Origin: Candidatus Colimorpha enterica
Lineage (GTDB): Bacteria > Bacillota > Clostridia > Oscillospirales > CAG-272
DNA: 13,850 nucleotides
NCBI GenBank assembly: GCA_000433515.1
Contig: FR891166.1
Coordinates: 561-14,410, forward strand
Direction of reading: 5' to 3'
Part shown: positions 5,179 to 11,465 of the stretch, piece by piece
Numbering within the stretch: position 1 is the first letter of the stretch
Layout: every line of letters starts with the position of its first letter
Position numbers and translations under genes: made by a program
The notes under the pieces: model-generated
Seen by the model: only the letters and a program-made list of their open reading frames with translations
Told to the model about the DNA's origin: nothing
Databases searched by the model: none

Positions 5179-6043
5179 ACGTTCACGGCAGATAGGAGCA
5201 ACTCGGCTAAACCCTCAAATATTGCGCCTCTGTAATATACAGCAAAGGCTGGGCGGTTGCGATTACGATTCCGACTCCATGCTTGTTACCAACGACAAGT
5301 GGCTGGTAAACGGCGCGATTACCGGTTATGAACTTCTGAAAGTTCCCGTTTGCAAGGTGGATCCTATCGGCAGATCCGAATATGGGAACACTCCGAGAAG
5401 CCTTGCAAAGCTTGATCAGACCATCGCCAAGAACAAGATTGGAGAGATCGTCAACCTCTCCCAGTTCCTCAACTGCTTACTGTGGGATGGACTCTTCACC
5501 GAGCGGGGCGAACATCACCCTATGGACATCTATCACGACATCTGCGTCCTCGCCGTGCTGTCGGGCATGGAGATCGATAAGGCGAAGCGTTTGTATTCTG
5601 CCGATTCCACCAAGGTGCTCTCACGCCTGCGCCATTACCGTCAGAACTACAAAAAGAAGAATGGTGGTAATCTCCCTGCGTTCTACAAGTATATCGTTGG
5701 GGATGAGAGTGCGGACGTTGGCGAAAACACCGCCAAGCTCGAAGCCCCCATGTCCTTCGTTCACGACGCGGTAGCCGCCTTCCCCGGCAGAGCAGCTTAC
5801 ACAAAGACGCTCTCTCTGTCAGATCTCTTTGAGCTTGATGCAAGCGATGCAGGCGCAAACGATACCCACAAGAAGCAGAATATTATAAAGGCGGTCAAGA
5901 AGGCTCACGCCAAGATCATTGCGATGCAAACTGCCATGAAGGATGCCGACGATGACGAGAAGCTCATCCTCTGCGATGAGGCAAACGAGGTCTATCAACG
6001 CCGTGAGAACCAAGCCAAGAGGCAAGGAATTATTATGTATTAA
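5174..6043 (+). CDS. C-terminal remnant of a large protein with RNA-polymerase-like DYDSD motif
   Basis: An open frame of about 289 codons. Position 5174 is only a formal TTG, the frame is open from 5144, no ribosome site or convincing start is seen, and homology-like sequence begins near RLGGCDYDSD (about 5253). That D-x-D-x-D stretch resembles the metal-binding DxDGD loop of two-barrel RNA polymerases (beta-prime, QDE-1, YonO), with Ser replacing Gly. I recall Clostridial mobile-element proteins of over 1000 residues that share this RLxGCDYDSD block followed by NKIGEIVNLSQFLNCLLWD and SGMEIDKAKR, both present here. The N-terminal part with the rest of the catalytic barrels is absent, so it is probably a non-functional fragment. 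The hairpin array marks the break. Family assignment is from memory and moderate. Confidence 0.6.
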   Translation: MIRSRQIGATRLNPQILRLCNIQQRLGGCDYDSDSMLVTNDKWLVNGAITGYELLKVPVCKVDPIGRSEYGNTPRSLAKLDQTIAKNKIGEIVNLSQFLNCLLWDGLFTERGEHHPMDIYHDICVLAVLSGMEIDKAKRLYSADSTKVLSRLRHYRQNYKKKNGGNLPAFYKYIVGDESADVGENTAKLEAPMSFVHDAVAAFPGRAAYTKTLSLSDLFELDASDAGANDTHKKQNIIKAVKKAHAKIIAMQTAMKDADDDEKLILCDEANEVYQRRENQAKRQGIIMY

Positions 6044-6054
6044 CCGAAAGGAGC

Positions 6055-6074
6055 TTTGATAACAATTTGATAAC
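6055..6074 (+). promoter_or_regulatory. Direct repeat TTTGATAAC x2 upstream of integrase
   Basis: TTTGATAAC occurs at 6055-6063 and 6066-6074 with an 11-bp period, about one helical turn, roughly 90 bp ahead of the integrase start. This could be a regulator or excisionase site, but no binding protein is identified. An AAAGGAG at 6047-6053 is followed by no usable frame. Confidence 0.3.
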
Positions 6075-6157
6075 TATTCGAAAAAACGCTGGATATTGTC
6101 TCGAACATGTGATATGTTTGGGATACAGAGAAATTCACAGAAAGGAAGTGATTTATA

Positions 6158-7318
6158 ATGGCAAAACGCAGACCGCAGGGTGACGGTACGATACGCAAGC
6201 GTATCGATGGGCGGTGGGAAGCCCGAATCATTGTCGGGCACAAGAATGACGGCTCGCCCATGTACAAGTCAGCATTCGCAAAAACGCAGAAAAGCGCGTT
6301 GAAGGAACTGCATCATCTCATAGAGCTGTACCGTGACGTTGATCTCACCGAGGACTGTCGAATGACTCTCGGCGAGTGGCTGGACAAATGGCTTGACGAG
6401 TATATGATATTCACCATCCGTGAAAGCACGCTGGATTCCTATCGGGCTATGGTAAAAAATCAGGTCAAGCCCTTCATTGGTGGCAAACAAATTGCGTCGC
6501 TGACCACGGCCGATATGCAGAAATTCTATAATAAAATCAAGAAGGAAGGGCGCGTCCGTGAGCATCCGATCCACGGCAAGACACTTGCCGACAGCATGGT
6601 CAGAGGGGTACACATGATGCTTCACGGAGCCTTTGACGTTGCCGTCAGGGAGAGACTTCTGGTAAAGAATCCGACGAACGGAACAATCGTTCCTAAGTGC
6701 AACTATCCCAAAAAACAAATACTCGGCGACAGTCAGCTGGAAACCTTCCTTGAAGCCATCAACGGGCATGAGTACTGGTGCGACTTCTTCTACGTGGAGG
6801 TCATGACGGGACTACGCCGAGGTGAGATCTGCGGTCTTAAGTGGCAGGACATCAACTTCGAGGAAAACAAGCTCCAAGTCAAGCGGTCGGTGTCGGTCAA
6901 AAAGGGCAGCGGTGTCAGCATCGGCGAGACCAAAACCGAAACCGGAGTCCGCAGTATTCTGATGCCGCCGAGCGTGGCAGAGGTGCTTCAAAACCGCAAA
7001 CAGAGGGCAATCACCGAATGGGTGTTCCCGAATTTCATGTATCCTGAACAGCCAATCAGCCCTGCCACCGCCTACCGAAAGCTAAAGATCATACTGAAAC
7101 ATGATGGACTTCCGCTGATCCGATTTCACGACCTACGCCACACCTTTGCCACGCATGCAACACACGGCGGAGTCGATCCCAAAACGCTTGTAGGCATTCT
7201 CGGACACACGAACGCCAGTTTCACGCTTGATACCTATACCCACGTTACAAGTGATATGCAGAAAGCGGCCTCAAATATTGTGGGCAATATTATGCAGAAT
7301 ATTATGATTAAGGAGTAA
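6158..7318 (+). CDS. Tyrosine-type site-specific recombinase/integrase (intact)
   Basis: A 386-aa protein; AAAGGAAG lies upstream of the ATG at 6158. It has an N-terminal AP2-like arm-binding domain (GDGTIRKRIDGRWEARIIVG, about 8-60), a SAM-like core-binding domain (about 68-175, MTLGEWLDKWLDEYM to DMQKFYNKI), and a catalytic domain with all expected residues: Arg220 (TGLRRGE), Lys259 (ETKTETG), His324-x-x-Arg327 (HDLRH), His350 (LGHTN) and nucleophile Tyr360 (DTYTH). Length and order are normal for the Tn916/phage-type integrases of Clostridia. It is the likely enzyme for integration at tRNA-Pro. It lies in the middle of the proposed island rather than at an end, which is unusual. The stop is 3 nt before the second integrase. 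Confidence 0.95.
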   Translation: MAKRRPQGDGTIRKRIDGRWEARIIVGHKNDGSPMYKSAFAKTQKSALKELHHLIELYRDVDLTEDCRMTLGEWLDKWLDEYMIFTIRESTLDSYRAMVKNQVKPFIGGKQIASLTTADMQKFYNKIKKEGRVREHPIHGKTLADSMVRGVHMMLHGAFDVAVRERLLVKNPTNGTIVPKCNYPKKQILGDSQLETFLEAINGHEYWCDFFYVEVMTGLRRGEICGLKWQDINFEENKLQVKRSVSVKKGSGVSIGETKTETGVRSILMPPSVAEVLQNRKQRAITEWVFPNFMYPEQPISPATAYRKLKIILKHDGLPLIRFHDLRHTFATHATHGGVDPKTLVGILGHTNASFTLDTYTHVTSDMQKAASNIVGNIMQNIMIKE

Positions 7319-7321
7319 TCA

Positions 7322-8487
7322 ATGGCAAAAAGAAAATATGGGGAAGGGAGTATATTCCTTCGCAAAGACGGTCGCTGGGAAGGCAGAACGATCTGCAACA
7401 ATTCTACGCGAGGCTGAAGAAAGGGGGCAGACGCAGACTTGTAGAATATTACGGCGAGGGCTTGTCCGACAGAATGGTGCGCTCCTGCCATACCACCTGT
7501 CGAACCGCACTGGAAAAGGCAGTGACGGAAGGTCTGATCACAACCAATCCTGCAATCGGTTGCAGACTGCCACCCAAAAAGGCAAAAGAAATGCAGGTGC
7601 TGACACAGGACGAGATCAGACGATTTCTGATCCAAGCGCACGAGGAAGGATACTACGAGTTCTTCCTCCTCGAGCTGACCACGGGAATGCGCCGTGGGGA
7701 GATACTCGGCCTTCAATGGAAAGATGTCAACCTTGATACAGGCGAGCTTCACATCAGGCGTCAGGTGGTAAAGAAAGGTACACAGGCGCTGATATCCAAG
7801 CCCAAGACTAAGTCTTCGATCCGAACGATACTTCTGCCGCCCGGCATGGTAGAAATTCTTGCGGAGCTTAATAAAAACGCCACCTGTGATTGGGTATTTC
7901 CATCACCCGTGAAGGAAGGCGAACCGAGAAATCCCGACTCACTCTATGGAAGATTTCAAAAGATATTGCAGCGGGCGCAATGTAAGAAAGTCCGATTCCA
8001 CGACCTACGCCACACCTTCGCTACAATGGCACTCGAAAACGGTATGGATATTAAAACGCTCTCCGCTATGATAGGACACATCAGCGCCGAGACCACACTC
8101 AACATTTATAGTCATATCACCGATACGATGCAGAGACAAGCAGCGGTCAAAATCGACCGAGAAATCGGCGGTACAGACGCGCAGATGCCCGAATTCACGC
8201 AAAGCGTGGAGCCACCCAAGGCAAGTGAACAGGCACAGGCAACTGCCACACCGAAGCCGAAATTTGAGCCGTACAAGGGCAAGATTCGCAAGCCCGGAAC
8301 TGGTTGCGTGACGATGATAAACGACCATCTCTACGAAGGACGATTCACGCCAAGAGTCAACGGAAAACGCATATCCAAAAACGTGTACGCCAAAACACGA
8401 GAGGAATGTGAAGAAAAACTCGCCGAGCTGATAAAAACTATGAAAGCGGAAATCGCAGAAATGAAAAAACAAGCGAAGAACGCATAA
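7322..8487 (+). pseudogene. Second tyrosine integrase with internal deletion and frameshift
   Basis: AAGGAG at the end of the first integrase leads to the ATG at 7322. It reads MAKRKYGEGSIFLRKDGRWEGR, then goes out of frame to TGA at 7415-7417. In the next frame, from about 7390, the protein resumes as DLQQFYARLKKGG and runs to TAA at 8487. Compared with the intact neighbour, roughly 90 residues (rest of the arm domain and first part of the core-binding domain) are missing. The catalytic part is complete: TGMRRGE, the KPKTK lysine, HDLRHTF, IGHIS and NIYSHI with the Tyr. After it comes an extra tail of about 105 residues ending in an arm-like segment (DHLYEGRFTPRVNGKR...). A shortened product could start within the second frame, but it would lack normal DNA-binding parts. 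Confidence 0.85.
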
Positions 8488-8495
8488 CGCACAAA

Positions 8496-8551
8496 GGGGC
8501 GACCACGAACGGTCGCCCCACAAAAATTGTGCCGGAGGAACCAAAGAAAAG
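8496..8551. repeat. Hairpin repeat, copy 1 (left of methyltransferase)
   Basis: GGGGCGACC (8496-8504) pairs perfectly with GGTCGCCCC (8511-8519), followed by a tail AAAATTGTGCCGGAGGAA...CAAAGAAAAG. A second copy with the same layout and a similar tail lies at 9314-9375. It may end the integrase message, but there is no U-tract. Confidence 0.6.
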
Positions 8552-8560
8552 CCTAATCGC

Positions 8561-8589
8561 TTGAAAAGTTCATAGAAATATGATATAAT
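8561..8589 (+). promoter_or_regulatory. Promoter of the methyltransferase gene
   Basis: TTGAAA (8561-8566), a 17-nt spacer, TATAAT (8584-8589). GGAGG and the start codon lie about 35 nt further on, so the gene has its own promoter independent of the integrases. Confidence 0.85.
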
Positions 8590-8626
8590 ATTCTCATCGA
8601 TAAATGGGAATTTGACGGAGGTTATG

Positions 8627-9277
8627 ATGCTTGAAAAAATGAGTGATTTCTTCGAAGCAAGACTTGATGGATATGATGAGCATATGATGACTAACATCGA
8701 ATCCGCAAACGAATTCTATCCCTTTACTGCAAAGCAATTGCCCACCACCGAAAACTGCCACGTGCTTGATTTGGGCTGTGGCACGGGATTGGAACTTCAA
8801 GAATACTACCTTTTGAATCCGTCAGCAATGGTTACGGGAATAGACCTTTCACAAGGAATGTTAGCCGAACTCAAGCGAAAATTTGCGAACAAGGATATAA
8901 CCTTGATGCTCGGCTCGTATTTTGATGTGCCTTTTGGCGAGGAGGTATTCGATGCAGCCGTGTCGGTGGAGAGTCTTCATCATTTCACAAAAGGAGAAAA
9001 GATCAAGTTATACTCCAAACTACATAAGGCATTAAAGGATAAGGGATATTTTATCCTTACGGATTATTTTTCATTATCCGATGATGAAGAACAGATGCAC
9101 AGACGAAATTTGTTAGCATTGAAAGCAGAACAAGGAATTACTGATGATGAATTCTACCATTACGACATACCTCTTACTGTGAAGCACGAAAGCGAAGCTC
9201 TTGTTGAAGCAGGTTTTTCATCAGTTGTTGTGTTAAATAATTGGGGAGCAACATATACGATTAAAGCAGTTAAGTAA
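8627..9277 (+). CDS. Class I SAM-dependent methyltransferase
   Basis: A 216-aa protein. Two adjacent ATGs (8624, 8627) follow GGAGG (8617-8621); 8627 gives the 5-nt spacing used by other genes here and is preferred. It has the Rossmann methyltransferase core: motif I VLDLGCGTG (residues 46-54), the acidic end of strand 2 in TGIDLSQGM, motif IV-like FDAAVSVESLHHF, and the ALKDKGYFILTDYF strand typical of methyltransferase type 11/12 proteins. The tail contains strands usual in small-molecule methyltransferases. The substrate is unknown. There is no target-recognition domain for DNA, so a restriction-type role is unlikely. The gene is alone between two copies of a hairpin repeat and has its own promoter, suggesting a self-contained cassette. 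Confidence 0.92.
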   Translation: MLEKMSDFFEARLDGYDEHMMTNIESANEFYPFTAKQLPTTENCHVLDLGCGTGLELQEYYLLNPSAMVTGIDLSQGMLAELKRKFANKDITLMLGSYFDVPFGEEVFDAAVSVESLHHFTKGEKIKLYSKLHKALKDKGYFILTDYFSLSDDEEQMHRRNLLALKAEQGITDDEFYHYDIPLTVKHESEALVEAGFSSVVVLNNWGATYTIKAVK

Positions 9278-9313
9278 ATCATCAAATATCAATTTGTCGG
9301 GATGATGTAGAGC

Positions 9314-9375
9314 GAGGGCTGACCAAAGCAAACGGTCAGCCCTCAAAACTTGCGCCTCGGAAAGCAAAGAAAAGG
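9314..9375. repeat. Hairpin repeat, copy 2 (right of methyltransferase)
   Basis: GAGGGCTGACC (9314-9324) pairs perfectly with GGTCAGCCCTC (9334-9344), followed by a tail CTTGCGCCTCGGAAAGCAAAG resembling that of copy 1 at 8496-8551. It lies between the convergent methyltransferase and GNAT genes and may serve as a two-way transcript end. Confidence 0.6.
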
Positions 9376-9379
9376 ATTT

Positions 9380-9934
9380 TTACGGTTTCATCACCTTGAT
9401 GAATCTGAACATTTCATCAGGCCCCTCATCGGGATCATGTTCTTCATCATCCGGCATTTCGTGATCGGGTTTGAAATACTCGCACCAAAACTGATCGATC
9501 TGAAAACCGCACTTGTTCACATAGAAGTGTATGTTGCGCGTTTCAAAATAGGGCGTAAAGGTCTCCCAAACGACAGTTTCTGGGTGCAGAGCCTCAATCG
9601 CCAACCACGCACCATAGCCGATGCCTTTGGTATGCTCTTCGGGTGAAACGAAAAGGATCTCCAATTCGTTGCGGTTGGTCTCTTTATTGATCTTCAGGAT
9701 GACTCCGCCAACCTTCCTTCCCTCAACAACTATACGGTACGTTTCGCTGTCGGGAGAATCAATGCTGCGTTCAATTGTTTTGCGAGATATGATCTCGCCG
9801 TCAAAATCAAGATGATTATCACGCTCTCCAAACTCCTCCATTGCACCGTACTTGAACGCCCATTGATTATCAAGTATAAATTGCTCGCGGTCGTCCGCTT
9901 CAAGCGGGACAAGAGTGACTCTCGTGTTTTTCAT
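9380..9934 (-). CDS. GNAT family N-acetyltransferase
   Basis: A 184-aa minus-strand gene. The ATG at 9934 follows GGAGG at 5 nt; a TTG four codons upstream is the start of the ribosome site region and is rejected. The protein begins MKNTRVTLVPLEADDREQF, typical of the RimJ/RimL-like GNAT beta1-alpha1 region. It continues with YRIVVEGRKVGGVILKIN and the acetyl-CoA-binding ELEILFVSPEEHTKGIGYG signature. After NIHFYVNKCGF comes a short acidic tail. It transfers an acetyl group from acetyl-CoA to an unknown amine. It converges on the methyltransferase. A promoter is not clear; a TATAAT on the minus strand near 10055 lacks a good -35. Confidence 0.9.
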   Translation of the reverse strand: MKNTRVTLVPLEADDREQFILDNQWAFKYGAMEEFGERDNHLDFDGEIISRKTIERSIDSPDSETYRIVVEGRKVGGVILKINKETNRNELEILFVSPEEHTKGIGYGAWLAIEALHPETVVWETFTPYFETRNIHFYVNKCGFQIDQFWCEYFKPDHEMPDDEEHDPDEGPDEMFRFIKVMKP

Positions 9935-10070
9935 AAAAACCTCCAAAACTAAAAAATAGAGCCTCGGCTATTGAACAACAATAACCCAAGCTCACTTGGA
10001 CACCTAATCCGGCATTACGGTACTACGGTACACAGCCTCCGGTGACAAAATTATTATAGTGAATGCTTCT

Positions 10071-10107
10071 CAGCCGAAATCGAACCTTTTTGGCTCGCTT
10101 TCGGCCG
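10071..10107 (-). terminator. Wobble-paired hairpin after the DUF2726 gene
   Basis: CAGCCGAAA (10071-10079) faces TTTCGGCCG (10099-10107), with inner pairing CGAACC/GGCTCG. The two A/C mismatches in plus-strand DNA become G-U pairs in minus-strand RNA, giving a stem of about 16 bp with one mismatch and an A-rich loop. That suits a transcript of the gene ending at 10125. The expected minus-strand U-tract is missing. Elsewhere 9935-10124 has no gene. Confidence 0.5.
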
Positions 10108-10124
10108 ATTTTTGAAAAACGATA

Positions 10125-11024
10125 TTAATTTGGATCGATATATGGTTCATTACTAAGGCCTCTACTCTGTAACTCCTTCACCAGTTTGTTCAATATGCGT
10201 TTCCAGAATCTTTCAAACCATTTTGCCTTCCCAAACCATTTAACAAGAATCGGGCTGACTGCATAGTATATCCGAATAAATAATCTGCCGTACCATATTT
10301 GGCTCAAAGTGTTATCACGGAATCTTCGAAGCGTCCAAACTTCCGCGCAATCGTAGGATTTGTATACGCAAGTTGCGATATAGCAGCCGCGTTTTTTCAC
10401 TTTTTTTCGGCTACCATCGGGAATTGTGTTGGTATCACCAACGGGTTGATTTATAGAAAAATGATGTATACGATTAACTGGCGAAGATATAGCTTCAGCT
10501 ATTTTTTCTTTTATATAGGTGTTGTTTACTCCATAGGATGTCCAAAAAGTTATGCGCCTAACACCTGCTTCGTCACATATTTTTCCAACTTTTGTGTCAC
10601 GTTCCTTACGTTCCGCATCCATATGTGTCATATCATTAATTTCTATCACTACCAATGGATTATAAGTGCTGCTTGTTATCAGAAAATCCACATTACGAAA
10701 CAGCTCATTGTGATACCTTGAATTGTCGTTTTTCTCAATAAATGAGGCAAGATTTATTTGCGGAAACACATAATAATCGGGAGGCAAAGATTCTTTTATT
10801 GCCGCAAAAAAAGCCTGTTCGGATTTGCTTATTAAAGATTGCTTTTTTTCATATAGATAGCTTTGGTCATCTGAATGAGATATCGATGCTGTACATAGCT
10901 GATTGACATAATGCCATCGTCCGCAAGAAGGGCATTTAATAATATCTCCTTGCTCTTTTTTGATATTGCAGACTCTGCACAATGGGTATTTTCCACTTTC
11001 CGAACCGCATACCTGACATTTCAT
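10125..11024 (-). CDS. Zinc-ribbon / DUF2726 / CFI-box protein
   Basis: A 299-aa minus-strand gene. The ATG at 11024 follows GGAGG at 6 nt; a TTG at 11051 lies in a terminator stem and is rejected. The N-terminus holds two cysteine clusters (C3/C6/C16/C19 and C31/C34 with H38/C44) that look like zinc ribbons. Residues about 68-190 match DUF2726, a PD-(D/E)XK nuclease-like fold: a conserved Glu in SKSEQAFF, Asp in NVDFLI, and VVIEINDMTH where nucleases have E-x-K. The C-terminus (about 215-299) is the CFI-box module: CYIATCVYKSYDCAEVWTLR, then FRDNTLSQIWYGRLFIRIYY. Enzymatic action is unproven. With no room for a promoter after the tRNA terminator, its expression is a puzzle. Confidence 0.88.
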   Translation of the reverse strand: MKCQVCGSESGKYPLCRVCNIKKEQGDIIKCPSCGRWHYVNQLCTASISHSDDQSYLYEKKQSLISKSEQAFFAAIKESLPPDYYVFPQINLASFIEKNDNSRYHNELFRNVDFLITSSTYNPLVVIEINDMTHMDAERKERDTKVGKICDEAGVRRITFWTSYGVNNTYIKEKIAEAISSPVNRIHHFSINQPVGDTNTIPDGSRKKVKKRGCYIATCVYKSYDCAEVWTLRRFRDNTLSQIWYGRLFIRIYYAVSPILVKWFGKAKWFERFWKRILNKLVKELQSRGLSNEPYIDPN

Positions 11025-11038
11025 TTGCTGCCTCCAAT

Positions 11039-11072
11039 AAAAAATCCGCAAAGTAACACTACTTTGCGGATT
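11039..11072 (-). terminator. Terminator of the second tRNA-Pro fragment
   Basis: AATCCGCAAAGTA (11043-11055) pairs perfectly with TACTTTGCGGATT (11060-11072) around ACAC, with six T following on the minus strand. It closes the tRNA-Pro fragment upstream and lies 4 nt before the ribosome site of the DUF2726 gene. Confidence 0.85.
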
Positions 11073-11099
11073 CGACTTTTGCGGTCAAAACCGCTAAAA

Positions 11100-11144
11100 T
11101 GGTCGGAGTGACACGACTCGAACGTGCGATCCCCGCATCCCAAA
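11100..11144 (-). pseudogene. tRNA-Pro(UGG) 3' half, second fragment (att-like)
   Basis: On the minus strand: anticodon loop TTTGGGA (11144-11138, anticodon TGG), stem strand TGCGG, variable loop GGATC, T-stem GCACG/CGTGT around TTCGAGT, acceptor strand CACTCCG, discriminator A, and encoded CCA at 11102-11100. Upstream is AT-rich sequence, not a 5' tRNA half. It has the same length and break point as the fragment at 1039-1083, but its T-arm and anticodon stem differ, so the two come from different proline tRNA lineages. Confidence 0.85.
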
Positions 11145-11260
11145 CAAAAATTATAGTTTATTTTGCTTGGTAAACGCTCTTTTTGACCCGTTTTTTACGG
11201 TTTTCGGGGCTATTTCTTTCCGATATTTCCGTTAATTCCGTGTGTTACATCGGGCAAACT

Positions 11261-11337
11261 GGTCAAAATTGTGGTCAAAACTGGTCATCCGAGTGCGAGT
11301 TCATAGTTTATTCAATACTGGTCAAATTGTGGTCAAA
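11261..11337. promoter_or_regulatory. Five GGTCA(AA) repeats, candidate integrase arm sites
   Basis: GGTCAAAA at 11261 and 11273, GGTCATC at 11283, and GGTCAAA at 11320 and 11331 form direct repeats spaced 10 to 12 bp within two groups. They lie 115-190 bp from the tRNA crossover. The arrangement repeats, in richer form, that at 1200-1220. Binding by an integrase arm domain is inferred. Confidence 0.45.
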
Positions 11338-11351
11338 CCACAAATACATAA

Positions 11352-11390
11352 CCCTTTTGATGGTGGAAACATCTTCGAAAGGGCTTTTTT
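11352..11390 (+). terminator. Terminator at left end of second element
   Basis: CCCTTT (11352-11357) pairs with AAAGGG (11378-11383), and GATG with CATC inside, followed by CTTTTTT. It is the equivalent of the terminator at 1241-1284. Confidence 0.65.
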
Positions 11391-11399
11391 ATTGCCCTC

Positions 11400-11428
11400 A
11401 TTATACCATAAAAAAACGAAAATTTCAA
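11400..11428 (-). promoter_or_regulatory. Outward-facing promoter at left end of second element
   Basis: On the minus strand TTGAAA (11428-11423), a 17-nt spacer and TATAAT (11405-11400). The sequence around it (TTATACCATAAAA, then CGAA and ATTTCAAGT) nearly matches that at 1296-1324, showing that the two left ends are related. Confidence 0.7.
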
Positions 11429-11465
11429 GTATGTGAGAGCGAAATACGAAAGAAAGGAAAAGGCA

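Larger units (their letters stand above)
1084..11144. mobile_element. Proposed integrative island between two tRNA-Pro 3' halves
   Basis: The borders are two minus-strand tRNA-Pro(UGG) 3' halves that share the 7-nt anticodon loop TCCCAAA (plus strand) and the acceptor end. Inside are an intact tyrosine integrase, a broken second integrase, and cargo: a five-gene operon, a polymerase-like remnant, a methyltransferase, GNAT and DUF2726/CFI-box genes. No conjugation, relaxase, replication or phage structural gene is visible, so it would be a non-autonomous or degraded element. The border at 1084 follows from where tRNA pairing stops. The right border assumes that the fragment at 11100-11144 is the element's own tRNA-mimicking end. 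Inference; the intact tRNA should lie to the right of the window. Confidence 0.5.

Noticed and set aside
8005..8697. Minus-strand open frame of 230 codons opposite the end of integrase 2 and start of the methyltransferase
   Set aside because: It runs through a hairpin repeat, a promoter and two plus-strand genes with clear family motifs; no ribosome site.
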